From positions 6,443,579 to 6,507,578 of the forward strand of contig NW_015622542.1 in assembly GCF_000835495.1 (NCBI RefSeq): 64,000 bases of DNA. The letters are read 5' to 3'. The stretch comes from Cladophialophora immunda. Lineage: Eukaryota > Ascomycota > Eurotiomycetes > Chaetothyriales > Herpotrichiellaceae. Of this stretch, positions 30,777-42,422 are shown piece after piece (the first letter of the stretch is position 1; each line of letters begins with the position of its first letter). Under the pieces are notes generated by a model. That model had not been told where the DNA came from. It saw nothing but the letters and a program-made list of their open reading frames with translations, and ran no database searches. Both the position numbers and the translations under genes were made by a program.

Positions 30777-32703
30777 ATGTTGGTCTACGCAACGGCGACT
30801 CTAGCCCTCTTGGTGGAGTTCTCTTTTTCAAAGCAACCATCAGCTCCTGAGGCGTTCGCATCTCCACTCAGGGATCTGCAGTTCGGGCAGATAAACTTCC
30901 TACATACTACAGACACCCACGGCTGGTAGGCTACCGTTTTCTTAGTACCAGGTCTTCTCTATAGCTGTCAGAATTCGGGCTGCGATATTCATGGCACAAG
31001 CTAACCCCCCCTCTAGGCATGCCGGCCACTTACTCGAGCCATCTTTCAGTGCGGACTGGGGCGACTACGTCGATTTCGCGGCACGACTGAAGGAGAAGTT
31101 GGACTCGGAAGGCCTTGACTTGTTGATTGTCGACACGGGAGATCGGATCGAAGGCAATGGCCTCTACGATGCATCCGAACCCAAGGGACTCTTCACTTTC
31201 GACATCTTTCGCGAGCAGGACATGGACATCATCTGCTCCGGCAATCACGAGCTGTACCAGAAGAATTCGTCCGAAAATGAGTATCTGATCACTGTCCCGG
31301 CGTATTCCGGCAGCTATCTTGCTTCCAACCTCGACATCATTGATCCAAATACGGAGGAATTAGTTCCCCTTGCACAAAGGTACAAGAAATTCACCACCAA
31401 GAACCAAGGCGTTCGTATCGTGAGCTTCGGGTTTCTTTACAACTTCGATCGAAACTACAACAATACTGTCGTGCAGCAAGTCGAGAGGACAGTTCAAGAG
31501 CCCTGGTTCCAGGAGGCCATTCGCGACCGAGAAGTCGATTTGTTTGTGGTCATTGGCCATGCCGCCGTACGGTCCGAAGAATTCGAAATCATCTACAAGG
31601 CTATCCGTTCCGTCCAATGGGATACGCCGATCCAATTCTTCGGCGGCCATTACCATATCCGGGACTATCGCAGGTTTGACAGCAAGTCATACGGCCTCGC
31701 TAGCGGCCGCTTCATGGAGACTATTGGTTTCCAGTCAATCGACGGTCTCTCCACGAACACCAGCGGTTCCAATGCTGAGAATCCCACGTTCTTTAGGAGA
31801 TACATCGACAACAATCTGTATTCATTATATCACCATTCTGGCCACAACGCATCGACATTCCATTCGGAGCGGGGCCGAAACATTACAGAAGCAATCGGAG
31901 AAGCTCGTGAAGCGCTTGACCTGGATCAAACATTCGGCTGTGCCCCAAGGGATCTGTGGATGAGCCGCGCTCCTTACCCAAGCAACGATAGCATCTTCTC
32001 GTGGTTGGAGGAAGACGTCTTCCCTGGCATTGTCAGCGATGTCAGACGAGGTGATCGGCCGCGCCTCGTCATCTCGAACACGGGAGCAATTCGGTTTGAC
32101 ATCTTCAAGGGAGCGTTCACCAAGGATTCGACCTATATTATCTGTCCGTTCACCAGCGGCTTCCACTATATCAAAGACGTGCCATACAACAAAGCCAAGC
32201 ATCTGATCAACATGCTGAACCGCGGAGGTCCAATCTTCGAGAATGTGCATCCTTCGTACGCCATGTGGAAATTGGCGCCGCCCGAACAAATCGGTGTCAA
32301 AGAGGATATCATCGTCTCATCGGACCGCAAGCACGGCCACTCGCAAATATCTCTTTCGGGAGACGATCGCGACAGCCTGACGCCGGGCTACACCACGCAC
32401 GACGACTTGGGTGATGATGGCGACGATACCATCCACTCCCCGATATCCTTCTACCAGGTTCCTAACTGCATCCAATCGACCATCAACCCACGCGCAGACA
32501 GCATCAACCTCGACACCGACGAAGATGTAGTCGTGGACGTCGTCTTCAACGAATTCATCGAGCCGTGGGTCATCCTGGCCTTCCGGTTCCTGGGGCTCGA
32601 GTACTCGGACGACGACGTGGACCAGTACATGCCTGGAGACAACCTGACGACCTTGATCGCCAAGTGGGTCGCCGAGAACTGGAAGATCCACTGCAAGGCG
32701 TGA
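30777..32703 (+). CDS. Secretory 5'-nucleotidase-like metallophosphoesterase
   Basis: Two exons, 30777-30925 and 31017-32703, 611 aa. Residues 1-17 are hydrophobic (MLVYATATLALLVEFSF), a signal peptide or anchor. Metal-binding motifs of the calcineurin-like fold follow in order: LHTTDTHGWHAGH across the splice, IVDTGDRIEGNG, CSGNHELYQ, VVIGHAAV and FFGGHYHIRDYR. A second domain begins with LVISNTGAIRFDIF and has the ICPFTSGFHYIKDVPYNKA look of the 5'-nucleotidase C-terminal domain. The order matches yeast YHR202W (SMN1)-type vacuolar/secretory phosphatases. The substrate is probably a nucleotide or phosphoester but cannot be fixed. An intron with GTAGGC donor and CTCTAG acceptor restores the DTHGW-HAGH motif. 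The ATG at 30777 is the first in frame. Confidence 0.88.
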
Positions 32704-33305
32704 GAGCCTGGGTCTTCGTGAGATGAGGCAAAGAGCGAGATGGGCGTCCGAAGACAAAAGTGTTCTCTCGGTCTTTGCAAACGTCAAAAAGAGGCGACTA
32801 CGTGGATATCTAAAGACCGCTGCCGCCCGACGGCGCATGCCCGATTGTCGGCAGATTGGAAATACGGCGATCACTCTCTGTTCTATCTTGACTTTAAGCG
32901 CGAAACCAGGCAGATACTTCCTTTTCGAACACCGTCCAAACTTGGCGTTGCCACCACAGCCTGCGTGCAGCTCCCGCCGTCCTGCATGATGAGCGGGAGG
33001 GAGGGAGGAAGAAGGGTGCCACAGCCCGAACATAGATCCTCGGCGGCTGCTTGTCATCCACACAAGACGTTGCCGATGTTCTCTCCAGCGGGTCTAACTG
33101 GGAAGTTGCGTCGGATTTTCTGATCGAGCCTCATTGGCTCGCCGTCAACACGGATATAAGCCATGTATGAGCAGATCTCCATACGAGCAAATGTGCCAGT
33201 ATATAAGTGATTATAACCATGAGTTCAGTTTTCGTCATAAACCGGTTTATCTACACAGAACGCTGATCGAGCAGTCAGCGACGGGGATCTTTGGGTCCCC
33301 CATTT
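32704..33305. other. Convergent intergenic spacer
   Basis: About 0.6 kb between convergent stops. Frames antisense to neighbours run in from both sides. No independent gene seen; AT-rich near 33195-33245. Confidence 0.5.
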
Positions 33306-34094
33306 TCAATTCAGGTGTTCATCCCAGATCATGGCCCAAGTCACGACCCCCTTCCCGCCCTCGGTCGGCCAGCCTTTCTCATTGACCCTGCCCTTCCCGA
33401 TGACGACCTCCTCACACACCCTGAAGCCCAGGCCCTCGTACTCCTTCATGGCGTTCTCGCTGGCCGTCTCCAGCCAGACGGGCACGCCCTCGTGCCTTGC
33501 CTTTTTCAGAAAGTAGTCCATGCACGCCCTAAAGGCCTTGTCGCTCGCGTCGGGCGAGGCGTCCGGGTCCCGGGCGATCATGGCCAGGTGGTAGAACGGG
33601 CGGGTCTCGAAGTCGGTGTCCTTGTTGAAGTCGGCCGGGTAGGGGTCCTCGGAGGGCGCGCCCGACGACTGCGACGGCGCGGCGGGCTGGTCGTAGCTGT
33701 GCTCGCCCTGGTCCGGGATGGAGAGGTATTTGGCCTTCAGCTGGCGCGCCGTGCTCCGCCACTCTTGCAGGATGGGGCCTGGGTTCCGCCGGGCCTGCGA
33801 GGGCGGGATGCCGCAGAAGTCGGGGGGCTCGAAGAGCGCCGCGGCGGTGAAGCCGCCCGATTCGATGAGCACGACGTTGGACTTGGCCGCGGCCGTGATG
33901 CCCAGTGTGAAGTGCTTGGTGAGCCGCTCGGGCGTCATCACCTGGGAGACATCTGCTGAGGGGCTGGTGCTGTCGATCTCGGTGATGAAGGCGGTCGTGA
34001 GAGGAGTGGTGAGGTAGGAGCGGGAGAGCAGGGAGATGAAGTTGTCGAGCCACTTCTGGTCGGGGGACGCTGTGGTCTTGACGTCTGTAGACAT
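33306..34094 (-). CDS. GNAT-family N-acetyltransferase
   Basis: 262 aa from ATG 34094; the frame is open to 34154 but begins there with GTG, so the internal ATG (MSTDVKTTASPDQKW) is chosen. The acetyl-CoA fold is seen in the C-terminal part: RPFYHLAMIARDPD (beta4), a helix with the DKAFRACMDYFLKKAR stretch, PVWLETASENAMKEYEGLGF (the usual LETASxxxxxxYxxLGF block) and VVTWAMIWDEHL. The N-terminal ~70 residues and a Pro/Ser/Asp insert (QGEHSYDQPAAPSQSSGAP) are variable. Such fungal single-domain GNATs acetylate small amines or unknown targets. The third codon position is strongly GC-biased. Confidence 0.82.
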   Translation of the reverse strand: MSTDVKTTASPDQKWLDNFISLLSRSYLTTPLTTAFITEIDSTSPSADVSQVMTPERLTKHFTLGITAAAKSNVVLIESGGFTAAALFEPPDFCGIPPSQARRNPGPILQEWRSTARQLKAKYLSIPDQGEHSYDQPAAPSQSSGAPSEDPYPADFNKDTDFETRPFYHLAMIARDPDASPDASDKAFRACMDYFLKKARHEGVPVWLETASENAMKEYEGLGFRVCEEVVIGKGRVNEKGWPTEGGKGVVTWAMIWDEHLN

Positions 34095-34785
34095 GACGGC
34101 TGATCGCGAGGATTGGTATGCGCTGGGATCTACGAGTGAGAAGCAGTCGCTCACAGGCGGAGGCAGATCAATGAGTGTTTCGATGCTTTGAGAGAATGGT
34201 GGTTCAGCTCTAGGCCAAGTGGGGAGTCTAGACCACAGTCAGTCGAACGAACGAGCGAGGGTTTCTTCCTTTGCCTTGAGGGTCATTGAGCAGCAGTATA
34301 ACAGAGGAGAGAAGAGCTGAAGGAGAAGCGAAGAAGGGTGGCCGTGCTTATGGCTTGCAGTGTAGCTGCGGACAGCAGGGGCTCCATGGGGACGCCAGGT
34401 GCATCACCAACCAACAGCTGGCGGAGCGTTTGCATTTTGGTGCTTGTCCCTGTAGATCTCTATCTTTGGCTCTCGCTCCGTACGCTACCAGCCTACTTGG
34501 CTAGGGAGGGACTCGGAAGCTTGTACATGTAGAGGAGGGCTGGCTGTCGAAGCATCTCACAGCAGCGCAGTCAACTAACTCGCCCCCAGATGCGGGGCAA
34601 ATGGTGAGGAGGCGTGGGAGGAGGATGAACTGCGCCTGGACCAACTGCGCAACTGGACCACCACGGAGCTTGTTCAGCACCTCCGACTTGCCAGCCAGCG
34701 AGCCAGTCACTGCAACCACTGCTGCTGCTGTTGAGATCCATATCTCCAATAGATATCAATTGCCATTCAAGAGCCAAGCACGACC
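34095..34785. promoter_or_regulatory. Divergent promoter GNAT / SDR
   Basis: A 691-bp spacer between divergent genes with no recognised motif. Confidence 0.4.
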
Positions 34786-35746
34786 ATGGCGGCCACCGAC
34801 CATCGCAAGTCAGTTCTTATTACCGGCTGTAGTCAGGGTGGAATCGGCCACGCCCTTGCTCTGGCCTTCCATGCTCGAGGACTCCGGGTCTTTGCCACGG
34901 CTCGAACCACGGGCCAAATCGTCGACCTGGCGGAGAAAGGGATTGAGACTTTATCTCTGGTGGTTGACGACGACGACTCGATCCTCTCCTGCTTCAGAAG
35001 CGTCGAGCAATTGACCGACGGCCGTGGGCTTGACTATCTCGGTGAGCTGATCTTGAGAGACTTTGACATACCTGTGGCTGCACGATTGAACTGACGATGA
35101 GCCCTGCACAGTCAACAACGCCGGTGTCTCATACGTGATGCCCGCTTTGGACATCAAGATCGACGAAGCCAAAAAGATCTTCGACGTCAATCTCTTCGCC
35201 GTCATGCGCATGTGCCAGGTTTTCTCGCCTCTCCTCGTCAAGGCCCACGGCACGATAGTCATGATCGGGAGCTTGGCGGGTGTGATCCCCTATGTCTTTG
35301 GCGGCGTATACAATGCCTCGAAGGCGGCACTGCATGCCTATGCCAACACGTTGCGCGTGGAGCTCGCCCCCTTTGACGTCAAAGTCATCACAATTGTCAC
35401 CGGCGGCGTCAAGTCTCGCATCGCCTCTCACGTCAAGCGCGTCTTGCCCGAAGACAGCCTCTACGCCCCTCTCGAGGAGAACTACCTGAGACGCCAGGGC
35501 CACTCCCAAGAGGGAGCCATGCCGACTGCGGCGTATGCGGAGAGTGTCGTCAGACAAGTCCTCCCTGGCGCCGGGCCGTGGCCCTGGAGGTGGTTGTTGA
35601 GGGATGGTAGGAGGAACTGGATCTGGGAGGGAAACAAAAGCTGGCTGGTGTACTTCCTTTCCGGTGGGTATAACTGGACCGCCTTCTTCGACCGGTATAT
35701 GACCTGGCTGTTCCAACTCCGGAGGCTGAAGCGGAAGGAGATCTGA
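34786..35746 (+). CDS. Short-chain dehydrogenase, Ayr1-like
   Basis: Two exons, 34786-35041 and 35112-35746, 296 aa. Classical SDR: cofactor loop TGCSQGGIG (13-21), LVNNAGVSYV across the splice, catalytic Ser in MIGSLAGVIPYV, and YNASKAALHAY with the Tyr/Lys pair. The ATARTTGQIVDLAEKGIE segment after beta2 has an Arg-containing loop suggesting NADPH. The order and C-terminal hydrophobic/aromatic block (NKSWLVYFLSGGYNWTAFFD) match 1-acyl-dihydroxyacetone-phosphate reductase (Ayr1) and its fungal paralogues, which reduce ketone lipids on ER or lipid droplets. The exact substrate is not inferable. Intron GTGAGC..CACAG. Confidence 0.85.
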
Positions 35747-36500
35747 ATTCCCAAAGCGTGGTTCGAAGCCGGTCTGCCCGGCTTACGATCACACATCTGT
35801 GATGACCAAGGTCACCTCAAGCTTTCCCACGAGACCCAGCCGTGCTGCACAGCGTCAAACCAGCAGAACCATCGACTCCTCAACTCAAAAGATCTCACCG
35901 AGCGACTGCTAGGACAATATACCGAGGCAACACACGACGTTCGCGATCGACCGTATAAGCTTATCGACACTAAATGTTGTCCCAGACCCTGAACCTCAGA
36001 GAGACCTCAAAGCAGCTTCATCCCAATCACGGATCTGGCTTTCGAGCTTGGAGACAAGACAACATGGCATCGGACAATTGTCCGTCATGCTCTTCTGCCG
36101 GCCGTGTGAGGTGCCAAAAAGAGCTGATATCATCTGCAGGTTTGGGAGCTTGAAGACCTGCACCTGGCAGGTAGAGATTACGGGGTGGTTGAAGTGGATT
36201 GCTGCCACTCACATCGCTTGGAAGGACGCGACATGGTATATAGAGACTCTTTGGAAGCAATGAATTACCATCAATGTTCTGCTTTCGTTACAATGCTGAA
36301 GAAGCCCATTTCTTTTCGTCCCTTGAACAACTCTATACTTGTATTCCTACATTGGTGATGTGCTTTGCCCTCGTTCTTTGTACACCTTGTCCTACAGAAC
36401 CAACCATACACATAGTCCAGTCCAGTTTTAGTACAGAGTATATATACTCCCAAAATGTGGCAATCCCTTGCATCGTGGAATCTAGCTCGTCGACCCGGGT
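35747..36500. other. Convergent intergenic spacer
   Basis: About 0.75 kb between convergent stops, with a self-complementary GAGTATATATACTC near 36436-36449 in the helicase 3' flank. Nothing else noted. Confidence 0.5.
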
Positions 36501-39500
36501 TCATGCCGTCGCCTTGTCCAATCCCTGATTAGCAGCAGAATGCCCGAGGTCACCCTCAGCATCAGACTCAACATCATCCTCTGCTTCAGCGTCCGAGTCC
36601 ATCTCCTCCATCTCAGTGGCTATCGCGTCTTCCAGGTGCTCTTTTCCTTGTCCCTCGTCTTCAACGACGGCTTCTGCCTCTTCCTCCTCCCTCTTCCGAC
36701 GTTCAACGTCCAAAGCAATCTCCACACGGCGCCGTTTACGCCACTCCCTCCAATACGCCTCGTCGACATCGAGCATTTTCACGACAGCCTCAACCATGAC
36801 GTTTCTCAGCTCGAGACCCATACTGTTTGGTGTCGTGGCTTGCCTGTGACTGCCAGAGTGGTGCGGCCCTCGAGGATAGTTCAGCCTTTCAAGCTCAAGC
36901 CATGCGAGATTTACAAATCGATCGATCGTTTTCCTCAATTCCGTTAGGATGACTGCGGCCCGATCAGAAAATTCCGATGGAACATCGTCAGGTGCTGAGA
37001 GACGGAGCCGAAGCCACTCATTGAGCTCCAATACCTCATCGATTTGCAGCTTGAGACTCCGGCAGAACAAAATGGCCATGAGAGGTGTCACCATGGATGC
37101 TTGTTCAAGCCATACGACGTCATCAGGCCCATCGAGCCCGGCTTGTTTCCATGTGTATGCCATCAAGCGACCGTGGCTGCGGTATCGTTTCTTTTTACGT
37201 CGGTCCCGCCGAGTGTTTGCTTCATTGACTCCGTGTTTCGATAACATGCCTTTGAGATCACGACTATCAGTCGACCAGCCATATTGACGGCCTTTGAAAC
37301 TTGTCGCTCCCCTCCAGGCGGCTAGTTCAGCACTAACCGTGTTGATAAGCAGCGCTTTAACGAGCACCATATTGTCACTATTTGCATTTAAAGAGTCAGG
37401 AAGCGACTCGAAAATGGTCTTCTCGGGTTGCGGAGATGGGACAAATCCAACTTCAGCAAGGACATCATGGAGCGCTTTGCTTGTCATCATCATATCCAGA
37501 TAAGCTCGGTGCCGGATATGCTTTGTGTCACGTAATTCCTGCATGAGATTTTCGTCGCCGGCCAGGTTAGCTGCATGGTACTCTCTGAAGGCCTCGATGA
37601 TCCAAGCAAAGTCACTCTCGAACTCGGGGAGATATTGCTGTTTCACGGCCCTGAGTCTGTCGATACTCAGTTCTAGAGTTGACACTAGAGGTGCTCCAGG
37701 GTCGTGACACGCAATAATCAACATGGGCTCCAGGCATCCGAACAGTGATCCCAAAAGAATGCCCTTTCCCAGTGCTGGATGCACCCCAAGTCGCCACAGT
37801 AACCTGCCCAGGTCTGTGATGTCCCCGCTTTCAGTCAGTGCGCCTAGACTTTGCAACTGTCTGATCGCGCTCGCGACTGATTCGGAGGTGGGCGGGTCTA
37901 TCGTTTCGAGAAGAAAACTTTCAACATCTCCGTGTTGGGGAAAGGCCTTAAATTGCAATGCCATTTCCGCGAGATCGGACTGCTCGATCTTAGGGCGTTG
38001 CATTGGTCGAAGTGAATCGTGGCGTTCCTTTGAAAACAAAGCATAGTAATGGCCATTTCGAACTCGTCCAGCACGGCCACGTCTTTGAATTGAGCTGGTC
38101 TTACTGATCCAAGTATAAGGCAGACTCCTGGCCAGAGTCGAAGGGTCAAATAGACTATTTCGCTCCTTACCAGTGTCGACGACATAAACGACATCTGGTA
38201 GTGTGATTGAGGTCTCCGCAATATTCGTTGTCAGGATGATTCTCCGACAGCCCTCGGGAACAGGTTCAAAGACTTGATCGTTCGTTTCCCGGCGCAGAGA
38301 ATGAAGTTTGAATAACCTGAACCTATTTGGATCTAGGAAGTCAAGCCCTAGACTGGCGAAACGGCCACTGGTCAAAAGAAGCTCGACCTTTTCCATGTCC
38401 GTTGACCCAGGAAAGAACACCAGGACATCGCCATCAGGCTTAGTCTTTGCAATATGGACTATTACAGAGACAGCTAGGCCGACACGCATTGGACCTGTGA
38501 GTTCAGCGGAATCGGTTTCATCGACAGCACTTTGCAGGGGCGAATTCTCATTCGCGCCATTCTCACTCGAGAGAGGCTTTCCTAACTTTATTTTCTGGGC
38601 AGAAAAGTGCATCTCGTGTTCAATGTGTCGTGCGCTGGATTGATGGTGACCACCCTGAATCAATTGGCGGATCGAGGGATGCAGGTCACCACCTTGAGAT
38701 AATTCCGTAAGGATTTCAGGCAGATAGTGGGTTTCGACATGCGCGCGCCGACCCTCTACATCGAGACAATCGACCTTGAGGGCAGTGCCGTCCTCCGCTG
38801 GCTGTTTGAAATAGTCGAGGAAAGTCGTCGGATCAATGGTAGCGCTCATCAGGATAACCTTTGGGAAGCTCTCCTGTGTCGCCTTCCTGGCTCGGATAGC
38901 CTTCCGAAGGAGCGAGAGGACAAGATCAATCTGGATATCCCGTTCATGGACTTCGTCAACAATGATGTGTGAATGGGACGACAAGGTTGCTTGCGGGTTG
39001 GCTATGAGTCGATTGAGGAGGATCCCCGTGGTACAATAAGTTATGCTCCCAAGCGGAGACGGTGACCAGTTCTCGTGGCGAATATGGTATCCAACGCTAC
39101 TTCTGATGGTATCATGGCGCTCGTAAGCCACCCTGTGCGCCACAGAGGTTGCCGCAATTCGCCGGGGTTGAGTGCAAACAATGTTTGTACATGGACCTTC
39201 TCCGGACATTATTTTGTCATCGAGTATGATCTGGGGGACTTGCGTAGTCTTTCCAGAGCCAGTTTTAGCCAGGACGATGACCACGTCATTGTCGTTAATC
39301 AATTTCAGGAGTGTCTGCTGCGTCTCCCCTGCCATCAGAGGTAATGTCTGCCTCAGGCGAAGAGTTTCCTTCATTTTCCCCTGCTGTCTGGCCACCTCAA
39401 GATCAACCTTCATCTTGATAGCCAACCTTTCCTCATTCTTTAATGAAACCACATGGACTGAAGAATCAGTCTGTACTCGGGAAGGTTTGAGAACCACTTC

Positions 39501-39963
39501 GTCAAGCGTGAGCCCGTGTGCATGAGCCTGTCTCATAGTCTCTAAAGCGGAGTCTAGATTGACTTTTGGAATATTGATGCGAAAGGATTTGCGTGCCTTG
39601 ACAGCTTTCTCCTCCTGCGTGGAAAGCGACTGAGGGTCGTCTCCATCACTGTTGTCGTTGTCCCTACGGGAAGCCACCAACGACGGGACATGATCATCCG
39701 CCTCAGATCCGGTATGTAGGAGTCGCGCAGGTGGAGGGTATCTTAGAGGTGTCCAGATACATCTGGCATTGGTGGGCCGTAAATAGGTTCGAAAGGCCAA
39801 TCCACCTGTGGGAATAGACCTGAGCGAGGAAATATCATGAATCTGGGGGGCAACGCATTGCAGACCGCGTGGGTGCAGGTTCTGCTTGTGAGTGATGTTA
39901 GACCATTTTCCATATTGACTGGAGAGAATAGTAAGTCCATACCCGTGCACACCAAGCCCTCAT
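36501..39963 (-). CDS. DExH-box RNA helicase, probably mitochondrial
   Basis: Two exons, 39963-39943 (MRAWCAR) and 39881-36501, 1133 aa. The long frame itself lacks an ATG at its start; a 61-nt intron (GTATGG donor, CTAAC branch, GCAG acceptor) supplies one in phase. Helicase motifs: I LAKTGSGKTTQ, Ia TQPRRIAA, II DEVHERD, III MSATID, V TNIAETSITLPDV and VI QRRGRAGR, followed by the HA2/ratchet and OB-fold regions of the DEAH/RHA (DHX29/30/36/57) group. The N-terminal ~70 residues are basic with almost no acids and end RYPPPARLLHTGS, like a matrix presequence with a cleavage motif. The C-terminal tail is Glu-rich. RNA unwinding is established for the family; a mitochondrial location is inference. 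Confidence 0.9.
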
Positions 39964-40961
39964 AACGGGAGGTTGATCCCTTCATCTTTGCAACATGTGT
40001 CTGGCGAGAACGATCTCAATGACGCTGGTGGACGGGCTACCTGGAGGAAGAAATGCGCAGTTAATGTATTGAGATGGCTTTTGCTAGAGAAAATCACTCC
40101 GCATCTGCTCCAACGAGTCGATGGAGCTGAGTTGCCAGAACACAGCCAATCGGAGTTCAGGACGGAGCCTCAGATCACGTGTAGCTTCCCAGACTTGAAG
40201 GCACGGACTCGTGAACAGCTTCAACTGTGCGTCTACGATCATACCTTTGATGTGTCTTTGCTTTCTCATTGAAAAGCTACATGTGCTTGGCTTGTTCTTG
40301 ACAGCTAGGTCATCTTGACCCTCTAGACGTTTCACTCGCTGATATTAACAATGCGCCACAATTGTGTACGACAAGGGCTCGTCCCAAGCCTATCGGAAGC
40401 CCCCCATGTCTACGTCTCCTTGAAAAAGGATCATCTCCATGGACTTAACGAGACACTGATGAGCGAGAAAGAGCCGGGAATGTTACTTGTTTGAGAGCTG
40501 ATCCACGGGCAGCAGCAGATAGTGGCATCGAAGAGGAACAGCGCAACGGCTTAGGAAATCCAGAGCCATTAGGCCGCGGCTGATCTAATGGAGCTACAAC
40601 TTTGCACACGCCCAATCTCAATGGGACTTTTCAAGCGGGATGCTAGGGCCCGAATCTACAAAAACTACGAGGGTTAAGTGTCTTCATACGTGAACCCCCC
40701 CGCAATACCGGATTCGCCGAAGGATTCTGCCTGTACAACACTGCTTACGCCCGTTACACTTCTGGTCCATTGTCGGGGCTCTTGGAACCAGCATGGCTGT
40801 GCTGACTGATACCTTAACCTAGGCAGCATACTGACTCGTGTTATATAAGTCAAGAGCCTTGTCCACTATCAAAAGCGACCAGAAACCATTCCCTCCCTCT
40901 CTTACTGTCTCCACCATCTGCATACTCAGAAACGTAACAAGTTTGGACCATCGCAGGCACA
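39964..40961. promoter_or_regulatory. Divergent promoter helicase / epoxide hydrolase
   Basis: About 1 kb without a supported gene. A TATA-like element lies at 40842-40848, 114 nt before the hydrolase ATG. Confidence 0.5.
40842..40848 (+). promoter_or_regulatory. TATA box of epoxide hydrolase gene
   Basis: TATATAA, 114 bp upstream of the start codon at 40962, in a pyrimidine-rich leader context; spacing is plausible for a fungal regulated promoter. Confidence 0.5.
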
Positions 40962-42050
40962 ATGGACAAGCTGGAGAAGAAAACGCTCGATGTCACGCGG
41001 GGCTTCACTTACACATACTATACCAGTCCTGCCAAGGATGGTCGCCCTACTTTGTTCTTGGTCCATGGTTTCCCAGATGCCCCGGATACATATGAGGAAG
41101 CGATTCAAGACTATCTGCTCCCCAACGGATACGGTGTCATTGCGATAGACTGCTTAGGCTACAATGGCACCTCCAAGCCCACCGACAAGGAATCCTACAA
41201 CATGCAGTTGATGTCCCAGGACCTCAAAGAGATCATTGACAAGGAAGGACTCGACAAGGTCATTCCCCTGGGCCATGACTGGGTAAGTCTCGCTAGGAAC
41301 GGCTCTTCTCTTCCTGAACAGCGCTCCGTTGTCACCCAGCTTGGTCAACCCAAATTTTCATTCTGATGCTCACGAAAACCTCAATAGGGCTCCGGTGTCG
41401 TTCAACGCTTCTACAACTTCCACGCCGACCGATGTTGCGGCCTGGTCCTCCTGAACGTCGCCTACATGCCCCCACCAGCCGAACCGTTCAACCTCGACAA
41501 CACTCTCGAACTCACCAAAGGAATCTTCGGCTACGGCACCTACTGGTACTGGAAGCTGTTCACCGCCGACGACGGCGCACAGGTCATGGACGCGCACCTG
41601 GAGCCCATGTGGGACGTCGCGCACGGCGAACCCGAGACGTGGCTCGAGACACTGTGCAAGCCCGACGGGGTCAGAAGCTTCCTTCTCGCCGATAAGAGGC
41701 AGCCCACGATGGCCTACGCGACCGAGGAGCGCAAGCAGAAGTGGATCGCCTCTATGAAGGAAGGCGGCTTCGACGCGCCGCTGAACTATTACCGCTCCAT
41801 GGTGTTTGGCGTGCAGGACCAGGCAAACGCCCACATCCCCAAGGAGAACATCCCCGTCAAATGCCCGCTCTTGTTCTGGGGTGGCAACAGGGATATGGTT
41901 TGCAGGCCCGAGTTGCTGCAGATGAGTCTGGATGCTGGCTTGATCCCGGACAGCACCCAAGTCGTGGTGGATTCGGGACATTGGGCTCATTTGGACAAGC
42001 CGAAGGAGTTTGGAGAGGCTCTGGTAGGTTGGTTGAAGCAGAAATTCTGA
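40962..42050 (+). CDS. Soluble epoxide hydrolase (alpha/beta hydrolase)
   Basis: Two exons, 40962-41282 and 41388-42050, 327 aa. The fold is clear: oxyanion-hole HGFPD (35-39), then IAIDCLGYNGTSKPT, nucleophile-elbow GHDW|GSGVVQRF with catalytic Asp106 at the splice junction, a cap region with Tyr residues (GYGTYWYWKLF, NYYRSMVFG) placed like the epoxide-polarising tyrosines, PLLFWGGNRDMVC, and the catalytic His in SGHWAHLDKP. Asp as nucleophile with the HGxP motif indicates an epoxide hydrolase, not a lipase. No signal peptide; probably cytosolic or peroxisomal. The intron is 105 nt (GTAAGT..AATAG), longer than most here. The substrate is unknown; fungal members detoxify or modify epoxides. 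Confidence 0.88.
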
Positions 42051-42422
42051 GAGGTAAAGCTTTAGGGCACGACGCTCGAGACCTGGGAATTGCGATCATT
42101 TTTGTCTGGTCGAATACTTGTTTTGTCATCAACTGGCCAGTTCAGACCCTAGATGACTTTATGCCCATCTTTCTCAGACAGATAGCCAATGGACTCGGAT
42201 TGATCATAAATCAAAAGAATGACCGCCACTGGTCATCAGAGTTCTCAAGCGGATGCCTTTGGAAGCGAAACCTCCACGAAAACAAAGGGCAATGATCTGA
42301 TACACGCCCGTAAGCATACCGTCCCTATGCTCATCAAATAGATTCACCAACATGTCGCTGTAAATGACATCGCCGCCGCCACCACGAAAGAAACCGAGTA
42401 GGCTGACAATCACCACCACAGG
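42051..42422. other. Convergent intergenic spacer
   Basis: A 372-bp spacer between the hydrolase and ARP8 stops, carrying both 3' flanks. No gene seen. Confidence 0.5.

Noticed and set aside
32317..33063. A 248-codon minus-strand frame
   Set aside because: Mostly antisense to the metallophosphoesterase; no motif, no splice partner.
33291..33959. A 222-codon plus-strand frame
   Set aside because: Antisense of the GNAT gene; low-complexity Val/Arg/Gly composition caused by GC-biased third positions.
35760..35770. tRNA B-box-like GGTTCGAAGCC
   Set aside because: No A-box, acceptor stem or anticodon arm upstream, and the needed upstream bases are coding sequence of the SDR gene.
41370..41990. 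A 206-codon minus-strand frame
   Set aside because: Antisense of exon 2 of the epoxide hydrolase, which has catalytic motifs.
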